A stretch of DNA of 64,000 nt from Topomyia yanbarensis (Eukaryota; Arthropoda; Insecta; Diptera; Culicidae), in NCBI RefSeq assembly GCF_030247195.1, contig NC_080672.1:85767113-85831112 (forward strand). Reading direction: 5' to 3'. Positions 44,686 to 54,579 of the stretch are shown in pieces. The notes under the pieces are model-generated. The model was given only the letters and a program-made list of their open reading frames with translations. It was not told the DNA's origin and searched no databases. Position 1 is the stretch's first letter. Each line of letters starts with the position of its first letter. Both the position numbers and the translations under genes were made by a program.

Positions 44686-45365
44686 TGACATCGATCGAAC
44701 TTTTATTGGTAGCTATTTCGCGACAGCCATTATCTTTATTACTTAGAATTTCGGAACCCGGATTTTCGAAGCAGCTCTTTTCGTTTAACCTAGTCATCGT
44801 CATCTTGTGTCTGTCGACTGTCTATCATCTGTCACTTTCGTCGGTACGCCATCTATTGTATCACGCATAAAAATGAGATTTAAAGAAAATGTATACAACA
44901 AAACGACCAAACAAGTTTGATGCAACTGTACGAACAATTTTTTCTCTGTTTTAATGAATTATTGTTATAGAAATTATCAACATCGATCATTTTTTTTATA
45001 GGGAGCAACTTTACGACAGTTAATTATCTTTATTGCTAAGAAATGCGTATCCCGGATTTTGGTAGCATTTCTAATCTTCATCCTTATTGTGCCAAATTGT
45101 CGTTCATCATCATTCGTCTGTTCACTGTCTGCTATCTTGCCATTTCCTGTCTAAAAATAATCGAGTAAGATATTTGAAGTAATTAACACAGGCAATAATT
45201 TTTCAAATCCACCTTAGAATTGCAATTTAGCCTTTATGCATAATATTTACAAAACTTTTCGGCACCAATCGAACTTTTATTGGGAGTCATTTCGCGACAG
45301 TTATTATCTTTATTGCTTAGAAATTCCAAACCCGGATCTTCGAAGCAGCTCTAATCATCCCTGTT
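44686..45365 (+). repeat. Three degenerate tandem units of about 285-290 bp
   Basis: Units start near 44686, 44976 and 45262. Each has ACATCGATCGAAC-like or ACCAATCGAAC starts, TTTTATTGG, a TTTCGCGACAG-like block, TATCTTTATTGCTTAGAA and CCCGGAT(T/C)TTCG, in order. The third is truncated after about 105 bp. Units have diverged by roughly 20-25%. No known family is recognised. Confidence 0.7.
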
Positions 45366-46690
45366 TATTGGGCCCTGGAAGGTACTAATGCACACAGTCC
45401 GCAAGCTCAATTTACCCAAATCGCACGATTTACCGATCCAAAGTCCGTCGGAGCTGAGAGCACGTTCTTAAATCATAAACCTTTCGAATTCCAACCGATG
45501 GATTCCGTACCTACACACAGAGTTTCTGAATGACCCAACCATTAACGGCAGCTCTGTATCACATGGTATGGTAAGACCAATGTCACATCAATCACTTCTC
45601 TATCCCTTGCTCCGCCACCAACAGAATCCGTAATGGTTAATCTTGCCAGTACAGAAAGTGGTTCTCACGATTTTGGTATAATCCTTTAGGTACCAGTTTT
45701 TTGCAAGAAGAATTTCATGATGTGGAGTAATTTCGAATTATATATTCTGATTTAGGTATAAAATGTAGTACTCTGTATTGAGCGTGTTAAAAAAGATCAA
45801 AGACATGCTTGCTACAGTGATTCTTAACACTAGTTGCTATCTTCTTGTCTATAATTAAAAATGGTATACAAGCAAAAAAGCATGCAATAATAAAATAACT
45901 TAACCAGTGATTCACACCGCCTTTTTACTTGTTTTTATTTTGTAGCTGAATTCAACCATTCGCTTGTACCCATGTCTTAACGTCAAAACCGGATTCGGCT
46001 CACGCCTGAAATCAAAGATAATGCTAGAGAAGGTATTAGCCGGTTTTAAACATACGACCGTAGCAATCATAAGAACAAGCTTGTACTGCATTTGAAGCAT
46101 GAATCATGAACTTGCATCGAGTCCACTCAGTTCATGGCTGATTGTCACCAGCAGCCCGGCTAAAAGGCTACTAAGACTTCAAGCAGGTCAATGCGCAAAA
46201 ATTACACGATAGAAAAAAAAACTAATCTGGACCCCACTTTCAACGTAATTAGCGCTATGAACAGATCAAGGACAGCAGAAACATTTTCAAATAGGAAATG
46301 TTTGCATACTCCGTACACCGGTTTGAATTGAAGCAGTTACATAGCACATAATTAATATTTTGTCGTATATTGGAATTAATAGAGCAAACAAAATTCGAAC
46401 AGGTTAAGCGACATAGATTTTTCTTTGAAAGAACGTTACAAAATAACGAGAACGTTTCGAATAGTTCCCTAACATCAGCCGAGATCCAATGAAATAAATC
46501 AAATTGAAATTATAATTAAGACCATATCTAGGGTTACCAATGATCCTTATTTTCAAAGCATGTTTTTAATTTCGAAGTTTTTTATTTCACTTCTGTTCTT
46601 CATTTTGGCTCAACCGTACTCGGCATTTTCAAAAAAATTCATATCAAATTTTAAATGGTCGTTTCCTTCTACCGCATTTCACATTTCTTT
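45366..46690. other. Intergenic DNA, no gene seen
   Basis: No reading frame, RNA or repeat is recognised; moderate GC at 45370-45650. Confidence 0.4.
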
Positions 46691-47230
46691 TAAAAGAAAT
46701 GTACAGAATTAACATTTCGCGAGGCCCGGAAGTCCCCCCAATTGAATGTTTGTATTTTTTGCCTTTCTCAAAAGAAAGGTATTGCAATTGGCCCATTAAG
46801 TCGTAGACGGTTTTTAATTTTTTCCGAAGCAGGTTGCGTTCAAAATGCGAAATCAAATATTTGTTCACTCTTTAAATCGACAAAAAAAATTATTTTATAA
46901 AATTCTTGATCCCTATCCTTTTGCTGGGATAACTATCAAAACTGCTAACCTATGTGACTAAATTAACTGTCAAAGAAGATAGTGTCAAACAGGGACGTGT
47001 TTACATTTCTGTACTAAATCAATTAAAAATTATACTGATGTTTTAAGGATTGAACTTATATGCTACTATCTTTAGAAAGAAAAGCTCTATCGGTTTATTT
47101 AATAAAAGAAGAGTTTTATTTTCTCATTTAATGACCCAATTGCGCTGAAAATCGACTGTTATACACCATTCGATTCAGTTCGTCGACTACGCCAAATGTC
47201 TGTTTGTACGTTTGTGTTTTTGAAGGGTAC
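46691..47230 (+). repeat. Mosquito interspersed repeat, split by a 347-bp insertion
   Basis: GCCTTTCTCAAAAGAAAGG and TATTGCAATT at 46761-46789 should run directly into GCGCTGAAAATCGACTG and TTCGATTCAGTTCGTCGACT, found at 47142-47190. The intervening 46790-47136 is flanked by CAATT on both sides. Confidence 0.7.
46790..47136. mobile_element. 347-bp AT-rich insertion with CAATT duplication
   Basis: Bordered by CAATT at 46785-46789 and 47137-47141; ends GGCCCATTAA and TTTAATGACC are imperfectly inverted. Non-coding. The family is unknown. Confidence 0.6.
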
Positions 47231-48198
47231 AGAAAAAACTTTTAAAAAAGCCCTGAGTAAGCAGGAAAAAAAGTATAAAATCCAACGTCTCAGGGAACGG
47301 GTTTGGGTTGCCATCAGAGCTCTAGTGCTCTTCTCCTACAACTTTAGATTGTCTAATTCACCGAGCCCTTCGGCTCCCTTATGCCATTTAGCACCACAAA
47401 TTCCTTCTCTTCCCATTTGCTCATTGAGCTCCCGACTTTTTCGCGAACTACTCGGTCTAGTCCCCGGCGGTGAATCTAGCTGACGCCGGTGGAGAGTTCC
47501 CCGGCGAAGAAAGTTCTCCCAATAGCGTTTAGCACCACAACTTCTTGAGCTTTTTGGCTCCCTGTTCGGTGCCATTTAGCACCGCAACTCCTTTTGGCCC
47601 GTTGGTTTCACTCTCGTTCCATTTCGCTCAACTTCCCCCAACTTCCACGTTGAGCCATTCAGCTCCCGGCTTTACAAAAATCTTGCTCGCGAACTACTCG
47701 GTCTAGTCCCCGACAATGGATCTAGCCTACTCCGACGGAGAATTCCCCAGCGAGGGAGGTCCTCCCGAAACCGAGCGGTAGATGTCTCCTGATTCCGATG
47801 TTCGTATCCGTGAGCCATTTAGCTCTCCGCTTCGTCCCTATCTACTCGATCTAGTCTCCGGCGGTGGATCCAGCCTACTCAACAGACCAGCCAGTAGGTG
47901 CTGAGGTCTATTCAGTAATTTCGGGTGGAGCGTAGCTTCCGGCTCACTAGCGCCCCAACGACCCACTGCTAACTGATCAACGCGATCTACTCGGTCTAAT
48001 CCCCGGCGGTGGATCTAGCCTACTCACGAGCTACCCGGTAGGGTGTCGAGGTCGGTTCGGCCATTCCAGTGAATTTTAACATCCGGTTCAATGGTGCCCC
48101 GACGATCCAAACCCGGTGCTACGTCACGTACTACTGAACTGGTGCCCGGCGGTGTACCTACCCTACATCGTCGAAACCAATAGCGACTTTCCGACTTT

Positions 48199-48900
48199 CT
48201 AGCCAATGGCGTTACTTTGTTGGTCCCTTCGCCACTTCCTCTGCAGCTCGGAGAGTATACTCGTAACCACTCTGTTGACAGGGTCCCAGATATGTTCGTC
48301 GTGGCACATCTCTTCGACGAAATTGTCCACTGTTATACCTGGCATACTCCATCGGACATCTTCGAACATAGGGCAGTGTTCCGGTGCCTCATACACATTC
48401 ACACACACAAAAATTGCGTCAAATGGAAGTTCACCTTGCCATGCTTCCTATGTACCCAAGCAGACACATTTGGGATGAGTCGGTCGGTCCACTTTCCTAT
48501 CTACGCGTTGTCCCACTCTTGCTACCACTTAGCCAACTAGTCCACTTGGACCAGTCTCCTTGCATTACGTGCATTTCTCCGCTGGTAACATACCACGTCC
48601 TCAACCAGAGTTATCGCCAGGACAACATCATTTGCCAAGCCGACGATCTCAACTCACCTAGGCAGTTCCAGTGTTAACACTCTGTTGTACATTATATTCC
48701 AGAGCGTTGGACCGTGTATGGAGCCCTGAGGTACTCCCGCCATGACCCTAATCAACCTCTTCCCCATGTACGTTTCGTGGACCAATACTCGGTTCTGGAA
48801 GTAACTTTTCAGAACCTTACACAGATAGTCTGGAACCCGCATTACGCAGCGCTATGGCGATAGCCTTCCAGCTAGCACTATTAAACGCGTTCTTCACGTC
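48199..48900 (-). pseudogene. R1-clade reverse-transcriptase relic, copy 2
   Basis: Blocks MRVPDYLCKVLKSYFQNRVL and AGVPQGSIHGPTLWNIMYN (about 48840-48690) precede VEIVGLANDVVLA (about 48650-48620), where the catalytic FADD has become LAND, so one catalytic Asp is lost. The C-terminal Cys/His segment is damaged: CVNVYEAPEHCPMFED lacks the usual spacing. Confidence 0.78.
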
Positions 48901-48923
48901 TATCGTTACCACGGCGCAGCCCA

Positions 48924-48980
48924 AGTAACAATTAAAGTTCTATAGCACATTGCAAGTGCAATCTAAGTGTTATTGTTACT
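48924..48980. mobile_element. 57-bp palindromic micro-element (AGTAACAAT ends)
   Basis: AGTAACAAT and ATTGTTACT ends with an inner ATTGCA-AG-TGCAAT stem. It lies between R1 codons for HSHRERGESIK and for GCAVVTIDVKNA, which are usually close together, so it looks inserted. A flanking duplication is not clear. Confidence 0.55.
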
Positions 48981-49088
48981 AGAAAGTAGCAATTACCTCT
49001 TCACTTTTGCTTTGATGCTTTCTCCGCGCTCGCGATGACTGTGCACCGTCGATATCCCTTTCCGGAATCCGAACTACCTTTGCGATAG

Positions 49089-49987
49089 TGTTACATTTGT
49101 CCATGTCCCATAAAATAAAATAAAATAGAAATAAATTGTTAAATCAAAATTTGTGAATAGGAGATAGGGAGAGGAAATATCATTTAGGGAAAACAACCGC
49201 CGTTTCAAATCTCGAGTGTCGCTACCAAGGCAAAAACGCATTTTGCCAGCAATCCCCTCACACAGTGCGCCTCGCTCTTGGCGTTCGGCTCCATCCGCCC
49301 CAATTGGTAGCGACCAGGGCTAGAAAGGGCTCATCGTAGGCCGAAAAGGAGATCTCGCTCTCTTCGATTTTGGCTACTGGACAGTGCAGACGTTTTCCCG
49401 ATAGAGTGATATCGCTAAAAAAAACCGCGCGTGTGGCCGAAGAGCCAATACCAAAGTGCAGATCGCGAGATAAAAGGTAGTGTGTGTAGCCGAAGGCCTA
49501 ATACTAAAAGGTTTAGTGAGACGACATTAATAAACCAAGAACGAAGAACTGTTCCGTAAGACCGGAGTGCAAATACCGGTCCGAATAGGGAAGAAAAAGT
49601 GTCGCGAGTGGCGCCCAGACGGGAGCATAATTCCGCCCGTAAAAGTAAACCCTATAAAGGGAATAAATTACCTTGCGCACGAGGCCGACCATCGAATCAT
49701 CCGCCGGTAGTGTCTTCCCTACACCTATTTTCCACCCGTATAATTCGGAACATTCCGTCCCGAAAACCCTTAAAATTAACCGCTCGGCCTCCCCAAACCG
49801 CCTAAGGAATCAGAGCCGTACACGGCATAGTGCGAGAGTGAGTGACGCGATCGAGGAAAGTGGCGCGAACTCGGGTCGGCGCGAAACGGCGGCCGACGTA
49901 GAAGAAACAAAGCAGATAGGAGCACCCCGAGGTTATAGTCAAAGGTAAGTCGCATGCTTGTGCTAGCCAGTAACAGTCATAGTTACA
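49089..49987. mobile_element. Solo LTR (899 bp) inserted in R1 copy 2
   Basis: Starts TGTTACATTTGTCC and ends AGTCATAGTTACA (TG...CA), flanked by the 4-bp duplication ATAG at 49085-49088 and 49988-49991. R1 sequence is continuous across it apart from local divergence (CTTTGCGATAG, then TCAGCGTAGGTCGTCAG as at 10753-10786). Much richer in GC than its surroundings. TGGCGCCCAGACGGGA at about 49610 resembles a primer-binding site, so an alternative is one LTR plus a leader, but the duplication favours a solo LTR of a Ty3 or BEL/Pao element. No gag or pol is present. Confidence 0.75.
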
Positions 49988-50238
49988 ATAGTCCGTTCTC
50001 ACTTTCAGCGTAGGTCGTCAGCCTGTTGAGGATGACCCTTTCCAGGAGCTTACCAAGAGTATACAGCAGGCATATAGGCCAGGTGGTTTCCCTGGTTTTG
50101 GCAGTAACACCAGTCTCTGGAAGTAGCTATCGTGTAGGCATTTCTGCAGGACAATCCTGAACATGTCCGGAAATGCCTGGATCGCAGTCTTCAATGCCAC
50201 GTTGGGGATACCATCCGGTCCGGGAACTTTCTTCGCTT

Positions 50239-51044
50239 TCAGTGCTTTGCCACTATAAGGAGCTCGTCGTTGGAAACTCGATTGTCATCAGCATTTCCAC
50301 CATCTGCATCAACGTACAGTGTAGGCGGCCATGCAGTTGTGTCGTGCTTCGGAAATAGATCCTCCATGATGATTTTCAGATTGTCGGCGCACATTTCGAC
50401 TGGCGTCATTGAACCCTTGATCCTGGGCATAATGACACGGCAAGAATTGCTCCAGGAGCTAGCGTCTACTTCTCTGCACAGCTCCTTGTTGCAGATGGAC
50501 TTGCTTGGCACTATCTCGCGTTTAAAAGTGGTTCTGGCCGCTCGGAATGTTACCTTACACTCTTCTCTGTCTGCCTCAGATCTTGCTCTCTGAACGTGTC
50601 TTCTGGCTTTTAGGCAGGCAGCCCGGAAGATTCTCAACCATCTTAACGGAATGTGATAGCGGAACCTTCGTTGCACAGTCTCAAATTCAGCGTCGCTAAG
50701 GCTTCCAACAAGCTGCAACCTTCTACGTTGTTGAGCCTGCTACCCCACTCCACGGCCCAAGCGTTAAAGTCTCCTCCTATAACAGCCAGCGTTCGTTCGA
50801 CTAACGAGTCGGTTAGTGCATTCAGCATCCGTTTGTACTGCTCTGGTGTCCATCTCGGAGGAGCATAGCAGCTACAGACGAACACGCCGTTGATCCTGGC
50901 GATCACGAAGTCTTCATCTGTATTATCCACCACCTCTTGGACAGGGAAACCGCCCATTACTTGTATTGCAGCCGACCCTTCATTTAACCACCACCCATTT
51001 ACCGTTATCGGGAGGAACACGATACAGCTCTGCAATAATTGCAA
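50239..51044 (-). pseudogene. R1-clade endonuclease and linker relic, copy 2
   Basis: The minus strand encodes VFVCSCYAPPRWTPEQYKRM, then VIGGDFNAWAVEWGSR (GDFN endonuclease core, about 50780) and a linker rich in Lys and Arg (FRAARTTFKREIVPSK). A deletion near 50655 removes the end of the endonuclease, so RLCNEGSAITFR is followed directly by the linker. Confidence 0.8.
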
Positions 51045-51135
51045 CGTCGCACTTCATTTCTGTTGCATTTCGACAGCCACAACGGTTGGTGTGTAAGGTC
51101 GCACTGATTGAGATTAAGCTGGGTTATCTCCATCA

Positions 51136-51453
51136 TCATCGTTGGCCTGTCTTCGTCTTTATGTACGCAGGGCATTTGAAGCTTCTCGTCGTGTGGTCAT
51201 TTCCGTCCACCTGCAAACCGATCGTGCACTTTGGTTTGTTCGTGCAGTCCCTAGCAAAGCGCCCCTTTTCTCCGCATTTTCTACACAGTGCAGACCTGTC
51301 CGGGCCCTTGCAGTTCCTCGCCAGATGTTCGAGGTCAACCCATCTAAAACATCGCTCCATCTGTTTGGGAATTCGCGGAGCGACTCTCAGCGAATACACC
51401 GACCATCCGGCTTTTATCTTGTCGGTTTCCGCCAGTTTGGTGGAAAGGGCCAT
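51136..51453 (-). pseudogene. R1-clade gag zinc-knuckle fragment, copy 2
   Basis: KIKAGWSVYSLRVAPRIPKQ leads into CFRWVDLEHLARNC (first knuckle, second Cys changed to Trp), CRKCGEKGRFARDC (His changed to Arg) and CTIGLQVDGNDHTTRSFKC. All three knuckles have lost at least one ligand. Confidence 0.8.
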
Positions 51454-51767
51454 CAGTTGTCGAATCGCCGCCGTTTAAGTTCCTCCGTACGATTTTCAAA
51501 TCCGTATAGTCAGGGCCGCCGAGAGGGGGGGGGGGACCGGGGTGTTTCCCCCCGGGCCCGGAGTTTTGAAGGGGGCCCGGATTTTTAACAGAAACTAAAA
51601 TTTTGACAAATACTTTTTCGACAAAATATTATTTGAGAATACGATTAAAAATTCAACATATTGTGTATGAGGTAACTAGAATAACGAAAATTCTAAACTA
51701 TTGCATATTCGCTATCAACTATATTTATACCAACCTAATTCTCGCATCGAAACAAGATCAGACTCGA

Positions 51768-51837
51768 GCGGGCATAGCGGAATTTGTACATTGAATGTAA
51801 TGTACGCAGCTCATCTGGGTTCGAATCCCAATCCCGC
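51768..51837 (+). repeat. tRNA-like module inside hAT-like family X, copy 2
   Basis: GCGGGCATAGCGG at the 5' end and CCCGC at the 3' end pair, with a T arm TGGG-TTCGAAT-CCCA. It is the same module as 28793-28862 and is better preserved in the T arm. Confidence 0.6.
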
Positions 51838-52585
51838 ACGCAGGAATAGAGATTTGTAATAGCAAAAACTCCTAACCTGAATGAAGAAGCGAATGACCTT
51901 AAGGTTAAAACGTCTATAATCGAAACAAAAATATCAGACTTGTAAGGGTTAAACAATTAAATGGTTTGAATAGAAGTCATGAGGTTGTCTTCAAATTTCG
52001 CCTGTTTGAAATCGATTTTTTTGATTTATTGAATTTCCAATCTTCGAACGCGCTGGATTAGTATTGAAAGTAATTATTGAAAGAAAAAACCCTGCTTAGG
52101 GTTGCCACACCGGTTTTTGGAGGCGAGTTCCGGTAAATCCGAAGTTGCCCGGAAGAATCCATTGGATTATTTTGCAATATTGCGTTGCCCTTTTCTTTAC
52201 CAGGAATCGCGCAGCACCCAGTCCTCATAAACATCATCCTCGGGTTGCAGGCCCCAATTGTTAAGGAGGGCCCCTCTTGGCGTTGACAAATATTATTTTA
52301 AAAGTGCCATTTGGGTTTTCTTTAACCCATTGAACCTTCGCTTCAATGGTTTAATGTTCCTCACAAAGATTCTCGAAAGAAACTGAAGTGTGATTTCACA
52401 CCCCGTATTTGTTTATTGAGGAGCAGAACAAAGCTCGCTCGGGTTATCCTTCACTGCGAGAGTGGTTGGTGCTTTTGGATTCTTTGTGAATATTCGAGAA
52501 AGCAAATCACTACATCCAACTAAATCAACAAATCTGTTAAAAAGTGCAAAAACATACAGCTAAATGTGAACGGCACATTTAGAGT

Positions 52586-52746
52586 CCCGATCAGAAACAC
52601 ATAACAAGAATATTTCAAAACTATATCTCCCGCTGTTACTTGTTATAATTTTCGGTTATTTTAACTACTAACGAGACCAAATTCATAACACAATATGTTA
52701 CGAAAATTGCATTCTGTTATAATCTTGTTATTTCATTCAGATCGGG
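52586..52746. mobile_element. 161-bp MITE (CCCGATC ends) in family X copy 2
   Basis: Ends CCCGATCAGAA and TTCAGATCGGG with subterminal ATAACAAG/CTTGTTAT. Absent from the corresponding place in copy 1 (near 28030), although a few flanking bases also differ and the duplication is unclear. Confidence 0.7.
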
Positions 52747-53532
52747 CGTGCTTTACCAAAACATTACACTCTACGGTGAATGTGAAGAAAATAAGATATT
52801 TTTCCTCCTAGTGCTAAGAGCTATATAAGAAATAAAACAGTGCATATTGATTTCAACCAGGGGGTGTCACTCCTGTCATCAGCTATGGAGATATACAGAC
52901 TTTGACAGTAGTCAACATATGATGGGCCTAGCCGCTTCTAGGCCTATGTCGCCAGTGCAATAGCATTAAGTTGTTTTGATTTTAACAAATGGGGATGTTG
53001 GCTAGGACAAAATGGCTGCCTAGCAGGAGGTTGTGTCTCTTGAAGTCTATCTTCTGCTCAGTAAAATTCTGCTGGTCAAAGTACCACTAGAGGTAGCCCT
53101 ACCTCTATTTGAGAGCACAAATGGTCAAATGAGTCATCAATAACTCTTGATATACCACAAGAATTTGAAATTAATCCAAAAATTTAAATTTAAAATTTAA
53201 TATATTTGGTTTGCCGTTCATTGATACAAAATCTATAAAAAATCATATTCAGATACGAGATAATACCGAAACATTTTTGTAAAGGGGTCAAACTCAAATG
53301 ACGTAGCTTTTTTCGCGATTTTGGACTACCAATTCGCCCCAGCAAAGAGGCCAGGCGACGCAAAAAATAAATAAATACGTTTTACAATTCCTTCAAATAC
53401 GGCCTTTTATCAACATTTTCATTATAACAGCAAATTGCGTACACAACAAGCCGAGTATAGTGTTAATAATTTTGTTTAAAATTTTAGATGTCATGGAGCA
53501 TGAAGAATCTCTCAGTTCACAATCCCTAGCTG

Positions 53533-54579
53533 CAGGGTTGCCACTTCTCCGGATTTGACCCGGAGACTCCGGTTTTCAGGAGCGATCTCCGGGTCTCCGG
53601 GTTTTACATCAATTTCTCCAGGTTTGGTGGGAAGAAGCATAGGTTCAATTTTTTTGGAATTAATTCTTTACAAAATATTTTAAAAGTCTAAATTAACTAT
53701 TACTCTCTTTCAGATTTATTTTTCCCGACTAACCCTTCGTTTCAAGGTGGCGAAAAGTTCACCAAATATTGCTAATTTCTTTCATAAAGCAATGAAAATG
53801 AAAAACAAATAAAATTTACTACAAATTAACCTTCCGGAAGTCGCGCTAGTGAACTGAGTGCACGCTGCTCAGAAAATCTAGCGAAATCGTCTTAGGGGAC
53901 CAGCGGCTGCTCGTTCGGTAAGCCATATGCGCGACTTCCGGAGGGTTAAGAAAGTAATATTTCGCTATGTGCTACAATTGAAACTAAGTTGCTCAAAATG
54001 GTGTAAAAAAGTTATTTTACTGCAATTTTACCAAATCATTTCACTCTTAGTGGTGCTTATCAGCAGCTGCACTAAGGTCTGGCAGATTTGTTTTAATCCA
54101 ACTGACTAGGTCAACATCAAACGAGTTCTTGCGGTGTTGTTGCTCCTCCAGCAGCGATCCTTAACTGGGCTAGGGAGGTGAGTTTTGCCCCTTTGTTGCG
54201 AAATTAAAATTTGTTGGTGATGAATAACCGACACCACATAGTGTGATGTCACAGCTCTGCCTCGTTTGCTCACCTTCTCCTGTTAGTTGTGGAGGAGAGC
54301 AATGCTCGTTCGACCTCCACAGTGAGAGTAGCTGGTGCTTTTGTATTCTTGGCACTTAGTCGGAGAAGTGTAATACTACACCACATTAAACCGATAAAAC
54401 CGTTCTCAATCGTGAAAAATTTACAGTTTTACTTTAACGTGGTAATAAAAAGCGATTAAAGTGCTCTAAAATGCCTAGTAATCGCTTTGATTCCAATTTC
54501 TGTCTCGTTCCACTCAAAATCCACCACCCCCCAGATCAGTGAAAATCTCCGGGTCAAAGCCTCTCCAGAGGTGGCCCTG
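53533..54579. mobile_element. 1047-bp hAT-like element (CAGGGTTGCCAC ends) nested in family X copy 2
   Basis: Ends CAGGGTTGCCACTTCTCCGG and, inverted, CAGGGCCACCTCTGGAGAG. Copy 1 has the uninterrupted site (CCTGCAGCTGGCCAATG on the matching strand). The flanks AGCTG and CCTGCAGCTG suggest a degraded 8-bp duplication. No transposase. It carries a TTAA-flanked micro-MITE at 53830-53945. Confidence 0.8.
53830..53945. mobile_element. 116-bp piggyBac-like micro-MITE
   Basis: TTAA at 53826-53829 and 53946-53949 flank inverted ends CCTTCCGGAAGTCGCGC and, on the other strand, CCCTCCGGAAGTCGCGC. The 16 of 17 matching arms and the TTAA target fit piggyBac-type mobilisation. Much richer in GC than its host. 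Confidence 0.8.
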
